NCBI GenBank assembly: GCA_038040395.1 | Contig: JBBPIJ010000021.1 | Span: 1 to 41,071 of the forward strand | Reading direction: 5' to 3' | DNA from: VAXT01 sp038040395 | GTDB lineage: Bacteria; Actinomycetota; Thermoleophilia; Gaiellales; Gaiellaceae | Length of the DNA stretch: 41,071 nt | In this document: one piece after another, positions 7,582 through 17,525 of the stretch | Layout: each line of letters opens with the position of its first letter | Position numbering within the stretch: the first letter of the stretch is position 1 | The notes under the pieces: model-generated | Told to the model about the DNA's origin: nothing | The model's input: only the letters and a program-made list of their open reading frames with translations | Database searches by the model: none | Position numbers and translations under genes: made by a program

Positions 7582-7716
7582 TCACCGGTGGGTCTTCCCG
7601 TCGCGGTCGCGCTGAGCGAGTTTGACCGCGATGTAGACCGCTACGCCGAGCACGGCCACCCAGAACACCATCATGAAGCTCATCCAGAACCAGTCGAAGC
7701 CGTCGTGCCAGTACAT
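7582..7716 (-). CDS. Small membrane protein, 44 aa
   Basis: Function unknown. The peptide begins MYWHDGFDWFWMSFMMVFW, continues with a hydrophobic span to about residue 32 (VAVLGVAVYIAVKLA) and ends in a basic tail, QRDRDGKTHR. The ATG at 7716 follows AAGGAGG by 7 nt. The Trp/His/Met-rich outer end and single span recall the N termini of short SHOCT-type membrane proteins, but no SHOCT domain follows. It stands alone between the regulator fragment and the flavin oxidoreductase gene. Confidence 0.65.
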   Translation of the reverse strand: MYWHDGFDWFWMSFMMVFWVAVLGVAVYIAVKLAQRDRDGKTHR

Positions 7717-8111
7717 GGGGGAACCTCCTTGAGATCAGTTTCCTGCCGAGACCCTGCGCGATCGCGCGCCGGCCGCCATCGGCGACGGTACCGATACCCC
7801 GTCCGGGTAAATCACTGATTGCGCCTGCGCGCCGCGGGCGACCTGCGGGTCAAAATTCGGTGCGCGCTCCGAGAAATCAGCGATTTGCAGGCAGGACGCT
7901 AATTTTGGCACCCCACACGTCGACGCTGGCGTCAAGCGTATCGGCGCTCAGGACATCGACGAGGCCGCACTCGGGATCATCGCCGCCTGAAACCGGCGTT
8001 CGCGCGGGTGCTACCGGCTGCGGGTTTCCCGTCGCCTGATCAGCGCCTACCCGGATGCCGCCGCTCGCGTGGAGCGAGACGCTTCCGTGGTTGGTGAGCA
8101 AAGGAGAACCG
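7717..8111. other. Gene-free stretch upstream of the flavin oxidoreductase
   Basis: No convincing reading frame. It holds the ribosome-binding site of the leftward 44-aa gene and, at the right end, AAAGGAG ahead of the next GTG start. AT-richer patches near 7855-7905 (relative to the surroundings) may carry a promoter, but no clear -35/-10 pair is visible. Confidence 0.4.
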
Positions 8112-9326
8112 GTGCAATCAGGCCGACGGAGCCCCTTACGTGTCCTCGTCGCGGGCGGCGGCGTGGCCGCGTTCGAGGCGACGCTCGCGCTGCGCGCCCT
8201 GGCCGAGGAGCGCGTGTCTGTAGAGCTCCTCGCCCCGGAGGCTGACTTCACCTATCGCCCGCTCGCTGTAGCCGAGCCGTTCCGCGCCGGCGAGGTGCGG
8301 CGCTTCCCGCTGCAGGCGCTCGCGCGAGAGGCAGGCGCCGAGTTGCGGCGGGGGGCTGTCGTCTCTGTGGATCCCCACCGACGCGTCGTCGCGACGCGCG
8401 AGGGCGAGGAGCTGTCGTACGACGTGCTCCTGCTCGCGCTGGGGTCGCGCCCGCGCGAGGCCGTGCCGAACGCGCTCACCTTCTGCGGCCCGGAAGACGG
8501 CCCCGCGTTCGGAGCGCTGCTCGAGGAGGCCGTGACCGGGGACGTTCGAAGTCTGGCGTTCGCGCTCCCAGCCGGCGTGGCGTGGCCGCTCCCGCTCTAC
8601 GAGCTCGCGCTCCTAACGGCGAATTACCTAACCGACCGTGGAGCGATGGGAGCCGAGGTCACCGTCGTGACGCCCGAGGACGCTCCGCTCGGCCTATTCG
8701 GCAGGGCAGCAAGCGGCGCCATCCGGGAATTGCTCGAGATCCGCGGGATCGTGCTGCGGGTGCGCACGACACCGGTGAGCTTTGAACTAGGCGCGCTGCA
8801 GGTCGTGCCCGAGGGCCGGATCGAGGCGGACCGCGTCGTCGCCCTGCCCCGGTTCGAGGGCCCACGCATCCCCGGCGTGCCACATGACGGCGAGGGCTTC
8901 GTGCGGACGGACGAGCACGGACGCGTGACGGGTCTTGATGACGTCTACGCCGCCGGCGACCTCACCCAGTTCCCAGTGAAGCAGGGAGGGATCGCAGCGC
9001 AGCAGGCGGATGCCGCTGCCGAGGCGATCGCTGTGCAGGCGGGAGCGCCTGTGGAGCCGACGCCGTTCAGGCCCGTTCTGCGCGGCCTCCTCCTGACGGG
9101 GATGTTTCCGCGCTACCTCCGGGGTGAGGTCGGCAAGGACGTGTCGACCGAAAGCACGGAGGCGCTCTGGTGGCCTCCCGCGAAGATCGTCGGCCGACAC
9201 CTGGCCCGGTTCCTGGCCGCGCGGATGGGGCTCTCGGAGTCGCCCCCGCGGCTCGAAAGGGAGAGCGCCGTCAGGGTTGAGGTCGAACTGGACCCTCGCC
9301 AGGCTGGCGCATGGCCCCCGATCTGA
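8112..9326 (+). CDS. FAD/NAD(P)-dependent oxidoreductase, sulfide:quinone-reductase-like
   Basis: 404-residue flavoprotein of the pyridine-nucleotide disulfide reductase superfamily. The N-terminal dinucleotide-binding motif is VLVAGGGVAAFEATLALRAL, a second nucleotide-binding region surrounds GAEVTVVTPED, and the FAD-binding C-terminal motif is DDVYAAGDLTQFPVKQGGIA. Overall shape resembles sulfide:quinone reductases and type II NADH dehydrogenases. The cysteine pair needed by true sulfide:quinone reductases is not seen; only one Cys (LTFCGPED) lies in the expected region, so sulfide as substrate is doubtful. The GTG at 8112 is chosen because AAAGGAG lies 5 nt upstream. It is likely a membrane-peripheral enzyme passing electrons to quinone. 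Confidence 0.8.
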   Translation: MQSGRRSPLRVLVAGGGVAAFEATLALRALAEERVSVELLAPEADFTYRPLAVAEPFRAGEVRRFPLQALAREAGAELRRGAVVSVDPHRRVVATREGEELSYDVLLLALGSRPREAVPNALTFCGPEDGPAFGALLEEAVTGDVRSLAFALPAGVAWPLPLYELALLTANYLTDRGAMGAEVTVVTPEDAPLGLFGRAASGAIRELLEIRGIVLRVRTTPVSFELGALQVVPEGRIEADRVVALPRFEGPRIPGVPHDGEGFVRTDEHGRVTGLDDVYAAGDLTQFPVKQGGIAAQQADAAAEAIAVQAGAPVEPTPFRPVLRGLLLTGMFPRYLRGEVGKDVSTESTEALWWPPAKIVGRHLARFLAARMGLSESPPRLERESAVRVEVELDPRQAGAWPPI

Positions 9327-9520
9327 AGCGCTCGGCAAGGGAAGCCGGGAGTTCGCCTAAACGGGTTCCGCTCCGATGGCGAGCGTGGCTGGTGTGGATG
9401 CCGCCACCGCGAGTTTTCGGCTACCGGTTCCTTGGCGGCCGCTCGCTTGCGGATTACCCGCAGTCGCAATCGGTATTGCCGCCGATGCGCTCGCGGTATC
9501 AGTGCCGAGACGATCAGGGC

Positions 9521-9841
9521 GTGAACCGGCCGCTGTCATCGACCGGAGTGAGGCGCGCGGCGGACGCACGACCGCCACTCGGCGGGATCCCGTGGCGCTG
9601 GGTCGTTTCCTTGGTTGTCGTCGGGCTCCTCGCCGACTTGGTTTTCTTTGGAGTCCTCGAGTTGCCGCTTGTCCTCTACGTCGTTATTTACGGGGCCGCC
9701 GCGACCGTCCTGCTTGCAGTCTGGTTGGTGGCTCGGCGGCAGCGGTGGGCTTATCTGGCAGCAGCTGCGCCGTCTCGCGGCAACCGGTGGAACGGTCGAC
9801 ACGCCCTTCGCGCTCGTCGCCCCCGAACCCGCGAACCCTGA
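9521..9841 (+). CDS. Possible two-span membrane protein, perhaps frameshifted
   Basis: From a GTG at 9521 the frame gives a polar N terminus, then two hydrophobic spans (WVVSLVVVGLLADLVFFGVL and LVLYVVIYGAAATVLLAVWL), then a basic tail that loses coding character after about 9755. A different frame looks coding from about 9755 to 10019 (TVDTPFALVAPEPANPEE and a span HKFAALLLGILVAVLGFFAL). One frameshift near 9755 would join them into a single protein with three spans. Alternatively the second part starts at the ATG at 9851, which follows GAGGAG by 5 nt but in a frame without the span. Family not recognised. Confidence 0.35.
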   Translation: MNRPLSSTGVRRAADARPPLGGIPWRWVVSLVVVGLLADLVFFGVLELPLVLYVVIYGAAATVLLAVWLVARRQRWAYLAAAAPSRGNRWNGRHALRARRPRTREP

Positions 9842-10116
9842 GGAGACACGATGGCAGCCCCCGCCTCTAGATATCAGCGCTCGGTCGAGACCGAATTGGG
9901 CGCCCTCGCACAAATTCGCCGCGCTCCTGCTCGGCATCCTCGTGGCAGTATTGGGCTTCTTCGCTCTGATGATGTGGCCGATAGGGCCGTGCTCATTCCG
10001 CCGGCCTCGGTGCCATTAAGCTTCGGCAACCGGATTCGCGTCCGTAGTTCTCCGTAACCACGATCCGCGCTCCTTCTGATGCCCGGAGGCGGAGACGCCT
10101 TCACGATCGCCTCATA
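9842..10116. other. Mostly non-coding stretch with a membrane-span remnant
   Basis: Contains the GC3-rich membrane-span frame described for 9521-9841 (to TAA at 10017-10019). Otherwise no recognisable gene, hairpin or promoter before the cysteine-motif gene. Confidence 0.3.
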
Positions 10117-10617
10117 GTGCAACAGCAGCTCGTACCCCGAGCGAGTCTCTGCCGTTTTCAGTCCGCGCTCGGGCAGGTCGAGGTGTGCACCGAGGAGCGC
10201 TGCCCGTTCTGGGAGCCGGGCGGCGCCGTCCTCGAGGGACGCTGCGCCTTCGAGCGCCTCGACCACTCGGACAGCCCGAAGCTCGCGGCGTGGCACCTGC
10301 GCATCCGCAGGATGCTCGAGGCAGCGAGCACGCGTGAGCAGGAGGAGCAGGCGTGGCGCCTCTTCTACCGGCTTCTGAACGAGGGGAGCGTCGAGGGAGC
10401 GGTGGGGTCCTCCCAGCCGGCGCCTCGGCGTGGAGGCGGTATCTCACAGCCGTGCGGGAGCGATCCGTCCTCCTACAAGGACGTCGAGAAGGCGGCTTGG
10501 CAGAGGCTCCAACTTGAGCTCGCCTGCCTCGGCGACCGCTCCGCAGAGGCCCGCCGAGAACGACCGCCCGCCGCTGACGCCGACTCCGCGGAAACCCGCA
10601 CGATGAGCCGCCACTAG
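10117..10617 (+). CDS. Conserved protein with a four-cysteine motif
   Basis: Function unknown. Residues 10-45 carry a compact cysteine pattern: CRFQSALGQ, VCTEERCPFWEPGGAV, LEGRCAFERLD (C-x11-C-x4-C-x13-C), which suggests a bound zinc ion or Fe-S cluster. A helical segment (LAAWHLRIRRMLEAAS) follows. I recall short actinobacterial proteins with the CPFWEPGGA motif that end soon after this helix; here the frame runs about 90 residues longer into a Ser/Pro/Arg-rich tail. The start is uncertain: no ribosome-binding site precedes the ATG at 10117. It lies 12 nt upstream of the aconitase start region and may be co-transcribed with it. Confidence 0.5.
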   Translation: MQQQLVPRASLCRFQSALGQVEVCTEERCPFWEPGGAVLEGRCAFERLDHSDSPKLAAWHLRIRRMLEAASTREQEEQAWRLFYRLLNEGSVEGAVGSSQPAPRRGGGISQPCGSDPSSYKDVEKAAWQRLQLELACLGDRSAEARRERPPAADADSAETRTMSRH

Positions 10618-10629
10618 GAGGCGGTGGCG

Positions 10630-13365
<2,736 letters not shown>

Positions 13366-13487
13366 GCCGCGCACATCCGCGACCTCAAGGACGGGTTGGT
13401 CGCGCTGGCGGCGCTCGCACACCTCGCGGCCTCTGCCGTCCTCCCTGACCAGAACGCCGGCCTCTCGAAGGACGAGACGAAGGCTAG

Positions 13488-13518
13488 CCCTGTGCTCTAC
13501 CAACTGAGCTACCTCGCC
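13488..13518 (-). tRNA. tRNA 5' half only (truncated)
   Basis: Read leftwards from 13518: acceptor strand GGCGAGG, TA, then a complete D arm GCTCAGTTGGTAGAGC and A26, which matches canonical tRNA 5' halves. After CAGGG of a would-be anticodon stem the sequence departs: there is no matching CCCTG, no T arm (GGTTCGAATCC) and no CCTCGCC acceptor 3' strand in the next 120 bases. It is a broken tRNA, not a functional gene. The isoacceptor cannot be assigned. Confidence 0.6.
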
Positions 13519-13646
13519 GCTCGTCGCAGTCTAGCCATCGCGGTTCCGCTTTCCTGAAGCCCGCGCGGTTGAGTCTTGCGGCAAAACGTGCAAGGCTTGC
13601 CTCTAGTCAGTCCGTATGAACTTTGCTGACGGAAAGGTTGCGCCTC

Positions 13647-14570
13647 ATGGTCGTGCCAGCCAAGCGAACTGTTACTTACAAGCACTACTCGAGGACCTTG
13701 TTCGTTCTCTCGAGCATCGCGGTCGCGTTGTTGATTGCGACCGGGTCCGCTCAGGCAGCAGCCGGAGCGAGCGAGCTCGAGCGTGTCAAATCCAGTTTTG
13801 CGCCAAGCGGAGGCAAGGCGCTCGCTCCTGGGCAGGTCAATACGCCCGACACGAACTCAACGGGCTACGTGGACCCGGCAGGCGACAACGAAGTGTTCGC
13901 GCCGGACATCACCACGGTCACCTTTTCCAACGACGATCTCGGCACGATCGTGATGAGAGCCGACACGCCGACCGATCCGTACCTGCTCTACGGCACCTTC
14001 TTCGCCGCCTTCCTCGATACCGATCAAAACCCCGCCACCGGGAATACGGGCTCGGACTACGCGATCGCAATCGACGGAGCCACGAACACGATCGGCCTTG
14101 GCTGGTGGAACGGAAGCAGTTGGGACTTCTCCGTTCCTCAGAGCTCCCTTCAAGGCTCCTGGAGCTATGGGCCTACGATCACGATCAATCGGAGCGACCT
14201 TGCTTCCACCGTAGGAATGAACTTCTGGCTGGGCGCATCGTGGACCGGCATCAATACCTACTACGACTTCGCACCAGACGCTGGTCTTGCTTCGTGGAAC
14301 TACCAGGTAATTGTCGCGGCTCCGCCTCCACCACCACCACCGCCACCGCCACCGCCCCCTCCGGCTCCACCGGCGCGCTGCCGAGTGCCGCGTGTGATCG
14401 GGTTCACGCTCGCGCGGGCCAGGACCACCATCCGCGCCAGACACTGCTCGGTCGGTCGCATCCGCCGCGCTCGCTCGAATCGCGTCGGGCGCGTCATTGC
14501 ACAGAGACCCGCAGCAGGCCGGTCACTTCCGGCTGGATCCCGAATCAACCTGACGGTGGGCCGACGATAG
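13647..14570 (+). CDS. Secreted beta-sandwich protein with polyproline linker and PASTA domain
   Basis: 307 residues. A basic N terminus and hydrophobic core (LFVLSSIAVALLIATGS, cut near AQAAAG) form a signal peptide. A beta-rich domain follows (DPAGDNEVFAPDITTVTFSN, AFLDTDQNPATGNTGSDYAI), resembling DOMON or carbohydrate-binding-like sandwiches with Asp-rich loops that may bind calcium. A run of about 17 prolines then leads to one PASTA domain (RVPRVIGFTLARARTTIRA ... VIAQRPAAGRSLPAGSRINL) containing two cysteines. PASTA domains bind peptidoglycan or muropeptides in other proteins; here the domain probably anchors the protein to the wall. The ATG at 13647 is chosen because GGAAAGG lies 9 nt upstream and the signal peptide then starts normally. 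Confidence 0.75.
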   Translation: MVVPAKRTVTYKHYSRTLFVLSSIAVALLIATGSAQAAAGASELERVKSSFAPSGGKALAPGQVNTPDTNSTGYVDPAGDNEVFAPDITTVTFSNDDLGTIVMRADTPTDPYLLYGTFFAAFLDTDQNPATGNTGSDYAIAIDGATNTIGLGWWNGSSWDFSVPQSSLQGSWSYGPTITINRSDLASTVGMNFWLGASWTGINTYYDFAPDAGLASWNYQVIVAAPPPPPPPPPPPPPPAPPARCRVPRVIGFTLARARTTIRARHCSVGRIRRARSNRVGRVIAQRPAAGRSLPAGSRINLTVGRR

Positions 14571-14600
14571 GTAGCGCGTAGCTCGGCTTGAACGAACCGG

Positions 14601-14993
14601 TTACGCGGTTGCCCTTGCGGCCGTCAATCGCCCGACGAGGCCGTCGACCAGCTCTGTCTTCAGCAGGACGTCGTCGGCGCCCGACTCCATGGCCGCGTGG
14701 TGGAGCGCGGGTGCATCGTCGCCGGTGAGCGCGATCAGGCAAAGGTGTGGGTGGTCGCGTCGCAGCCGCGCGACGGTGGTGACGCCGTCGAGGAGCGGCA
14801 TGTGCAGATCGAGTACCGCAGCATCCGGCCTGAGCTGATCGACGAGCTCGATCGCTGCCAGGCCGTCCGTCACCGTGCCCACGACGGAGAGCTCGAGCTG
14901 ATGCTCGATCAGCTCGCAGAGTGAGGCGAGGAACCCCTCGTCATCGTCTGCAAGCACGACCCTGATCGTCCCCTCGGAAGCGTTCGGCGCCAC
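14601..14993 (-). CDS. Single-domain response regulator (receiver)
   Basis: 130-residue CheY-like receiver without an output domain. The acidic pocket ADDDE lies at residues 15-19, the phosphorylation site is the Asp in AVLDLHMPLLDG (about residue 62), the conserved Thr is in LIALTGDD and the Lys in VLLKTELVDG. It presumably relays phosphate from a histidine kinase encoded elsewhere. The GTG start at 14993 has AAGGAGAG about 11 nt upstream. It converges on the PASTA gene and is divergent from the metallophosphatase gene. Confidence 0.85.
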   Translation of the reverse strand: MAPNASEGTIRVVLADDDEGFLASLCELIEHQLELSVVGTVTDGLAAIELVDQLRPDAAVLDLHMPLLDGVTTVARLRRDHPHLCLIALTGDDAPALHHAAMESGADDVLLKTELVDGLVGRLTAARATA

Positions 14994-15105
14994 AGAGCTG
15001 CAATCTCTCCTTTCTCGAGCCCCGCGTCAAGCCGGCTCGGTTGGGCCGGGTATGCGTGGGTTGCCAAGCACGCAGGCGATCCCGATCGGTGCGAACCTAT
15101 CTTCG

Positions 15106-15774
15106 ATGCTCGGAGTCCTCTACGACATCCACGGGAACCTGCCGGCGCTGGAGCGCGTGCTCGAGGAGGCAGGACAGCTCGACATCGACCGCTGGCTGCT
15201 CGGCGGCGACTACGGAACGCCGAGCCCGTGGCCCGACGAGACTCTCGCCCGCTTGAAGGAGTTGCCGAACGCGACATGGATTCGCGGCAACGGCGAGCGC
15301 TGGCTTCGCGAGCCCCCGCTCGACCGGCCGGAGGTGATGGAGGCCTACGACCTCTTCCTCGGGTCGTACCCCGAGGGGGTCGTGGAGCGGCTGTACTCGC
15401 TCCCAACGCAGGCTGAGCTCGACGGCACCCTCTACGTTCACGGCTCGCCGCTCTCGGACGTGGAGAGCTTTCCGCCCGAGCCGTCCGACGACGACGAGCG
15501 CATCCTCGCCGGTGTGCGCGACCGGACCGTGGTCTTCGGCCACAGCCATCAGCAGTTCCGGCGCGCCGGGCCGAACGGCACGGACCTCGTCAATCCGGGA
15601 AGCGTCGGAATGCCGCTCGACGGCGACGTTCGGGCAGCCTGGGCGACCTTGGACGGCGACTTCGACTTCCACCGGACCGAGTACGACGTCGCGCGGGCAG
15701 CGGCCGCCTATCGGTCGATGAGCGGCGATTTCGGTGAGTTCGCCGCCCGCCGGATCGAGAAGGGCTCGGATTAG
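15106..15774 (+). CDS. Calcineurin-like metallophosphoesterase (YfcE/MJ0936 type)
   Basis: 222-residue phosphoesterase with the binuclear metal site motifs in order: YDIHGNLPAL (DxH), LLGGDYG (GD), IRGNGERW (GN[H/E]), YVHGSP, and GHSHQQFRR with the distal GH-x-H pair; VNPGSVGMPLDG is also typical. Substrate unknown; relatives hydrolyse phosphodiesters or phosphoprotein. The ATG at 15106 is chosen because the fold begins at once (MLGVLYDIHG). No ribosome-binding site is visible, and a TATCTT box ends 2 nt before it. It overlaps the leftward OsmC gene by 4 nt, tail to tail. Confidence 0.8.
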   Translation: MLGVLYDIHGNLPALERVLEEAGQLDIDRWLLGGDYGTPSPWPDETLARLKELPNATWIRGNGERWLREPPLDRPEVMEAYDLFLGSYPEGVVERLYSLPTQAELDGTLYVHGSPLSDVESFPPEPSDDDERILAGVRDRTVVFGHSHQQFRRAGPNGTDLVNPGSVGMPLDGDVRAAWATLDGDFDFHRTEYDVARAAAAYRSMSGDFGEFAARRIEKGSD

Positions 15775-16205
15775 AGCAACGCGGCGTCGAGGGTGACCTC
15801 GACGTTGCCCTTGAGCGCCTGCGAGACCGGGCAGTTCTCCTTGGCGCTCTGCGCGGCCTGCTGGAACGCCTCGGCGTCGATCCCCTCGACCTCGCCCCGG
15901 ATGCTGAGCGCGATCTTCGTGATCCTGAAAGCGTCGCCGACCTGCTCGAAGGTCGTTCTCGCTTCTGATTCGAGCTTAGTAGGCGGCGTCGTGGCCCGCG
16001 CGAGCGCGCCGGCCAGAGCCATCAAGATGCAGCTCGCGTGCGCTCCGGCGATCAGCTCCTCGGGGCTCGTGCCGTCGCCTTCCTCCGCCCGGTCCTTCCA
16101 GGTCACTGCCTGGTCGGTGATGGCGCCGCTGCCGAGGCTGAACCGGCCGTGGCCCTCGGCGAGACTGCCCTCCCAGGTCGCGCGTGCAGTCTTCTCAGTC
16201 GCCAT
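15771..16205 (-). CDS. OsmC family peroxide-reducing protein
   Basis: 144-residue OsmC-type protein. The first catalytic Cys is in GAHASCILMALAGAL (about residue 58), the second in ENCPVSQALKGNVEVTL (about 124), and the TSPEELIAGAHASC stretch is the family signature. It probably detoxifies organic hydroperoxides in the cytoplasm. It belongs to a different branch from the OsmC protein at 2199-2663. The ATG at 16205 lies inside the end of rarA (11-nt overlap), so the two genes are likely co-translated. Confidence 0.88.
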   Translation of the reverse strand: MATEKTARATWEGSLAEGHGRFSLGSGAITDQAVTWKDRAEEGDGTSPEELIAGAHASCILMALAGALARATTPPTKLESEARTTFEQVGDAFRITKIALSIRGEVEGIDAEAFQQAAQSAKENCPVSQALKGNVEVTLDAALL

Positions 16206-17463
16206 CGTCTCCCCCTTCTTCGCCTGAACCGGACGGCCGATAGTACTCCTTGCCCTTCAGCGGCTCGGGCAGGTTGTCCACTTCGAAGCCGCGTGGATCC
16301 GAGTGGGGATAGATGTAGCCCTTCCCGCGCCCGAGCTTCTTGGCCCCGAAGTAGTGCGCATCCCGGAGCGAGTCCGGCGGGCGGACGTGACCATGCTCCT
16401 TCACGTCTTCCTGTGCCTCACGGAGCGCGGTGATCACCGCATTCGATTTCGGAGCCCGCGCGAGGTAGATCGCGGCCTGGGCGAGGTTGAGCTGGACTTC
16501 CGGGAGCCCGACGTGCTCGACGGCGTGGGCGGCGGCGACTGCGACGAGGAGCGCGCGGGGATCCGCGTTTCCGATGTCCTCGGAGGCGAGGATCACCATG
16601 CGGCGCGCGACGAAGCGCGGATCCTCGCCTCCCGCGAGCATCGCGGCCAGGTAGTAGACCGAGGCGTCCGGGTCCGACGCGCGCATCGACTTGATGAAGG
16701 CCGAGACGAAGTCGTAGTGCGCGTCCCCGCCCTTGTCGTAGACGAGCGGCCGCTTCCGTGACGCATCCTCGACATGCTCCTCGGCGAGGGACTGTCCCTC
16801 CGCCCTTGCCGTGTGGAACGCGAGCTCGAGGATGTTGAGCGCGTTGCGCGCATCGCCGCCTGCGCGGCGGGCAATGAGCTCGACGAGATCGTCCGAGAGC
16901 TCTGCCTTCAGCTCGTCGGCTCCTCGCCGCACGATCAGCGCGAGCTCCTCGTCTGTGAGCGGTACGAGCTCGTAGATCTGGCTGCGCGAGAGTAGGGCCG
17001 AGTTGACCTCGAAGTAGGGGTTCTCCGTTGTGGCGCCGATGAGGGTCACCGTCCCCTCCTCGACGGCCGGCAGGAGCGCGTCCTGCTGCGCCTTGTTGAA
17101 CCGGTGGATCTCGTCGAGGAAGAGGATCGTCCGCTGGCCGTTCGCGCCGAGCCGCTCCCGCCCGGCCTTCAGGACCTCGCGCACCTGGGCGACCGTGGCC
17201 GAGACCGCCGAGAGCTCCTCGAACTCCGCGCCGGTCGTTGCGGCGATCACCCGTGCCAGCGTCGTCTTGCCACTCCCGGGCGGCCCGTAGAGAATCGAGG
17301 AGCCGACGCGGTCCTCCTCGATTGCAAGCCGCAGCGCCGAGTGCTCGCCGAGCACCTGCTCCTGGCCGACGAAGTCCTCGAGCCGTTGGGGCCGCATGCG
17401 CAGGGCCAGCGGAGCCGTGTCCGGCAGCCGCTCGTGTGCCGCATCCGAGAACAGGTTTCCCAC
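16195..17463 (-). CDS. rarA: Replication-associated recombination protein A (AAA ATPase)
   Basis: 422-residue clamp-loader-like AAA+ ATPase (RarA/MgsA, homologue of WRNIP1) acting at stalled replication forks. Seen are the family N terminus (LALRMRPQRLEDFVGQEQVL), Walker A GPPGSGKTTLAR, Walker B FLDEIHRFNKAQQDALL, sensor TLIGATTENPYFEVNSALLS with the arginine finger SRSQIYEL, and the C-terminal oligomerisation domain ending YIYPHSDPRGF. Length and motifs are complete. It is divergent from the M20 peptidase gene across 62 bp and leads a two-gene unit with osmC. The GTG start at 17463 precedes GNLFSDAAHERL. Confidence 0.92.
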   Translation of the reverse strand: MGNLFSDAAHERLPDTAPLALRMRPQRLEDFVGQEQVLGEHSALRLAIEEDRVGSSILYGPPGSGKTTLARVIAATTGAEFEELSAVSATVAQVREVLKAGRERLGANGQRTILFLDEIHRFNKAQQDALLPAVEEGTVTLIGATTENPYFEVNSALLSRSQIYELVPLTDEELALIVRRGADELKAELSDDLVELIARRAGGDARNALNILELAFHTARAEGQSLAEEHVEDASRKRPLVYDKGGDAHYDFVSAFIKSMRASDPDASVYYLAAMLAGGEDPRFVARRMVILASEDIGNADPRALLVAVAAAHAVEHVGLPEVQLNLAQAAIYLARAPKSNAVITALREAQEDVKEHGHVRPPDSLRDAHYFGAKKLGRGKGYIYPHSDPRGFEVDNLPEPLKGKEYYRPSGSGEEGGDDGD

Positions 17464-17525
17464 AGCTCAGAAGTATGCTTCTCGTGTGACGAGCCGCGAC
17501 GCGGAGCTTCCGCCCGGCCACTGAC

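Noticed and set aside
13371..13560. Plus-strand frame through the tRNA fragment (LKDGLVALAALAHLAA...)
   Set aside because: Reads partly like protein but has no start, crosses the tRNA half and matches no family I know; most likely a remnant or chance.
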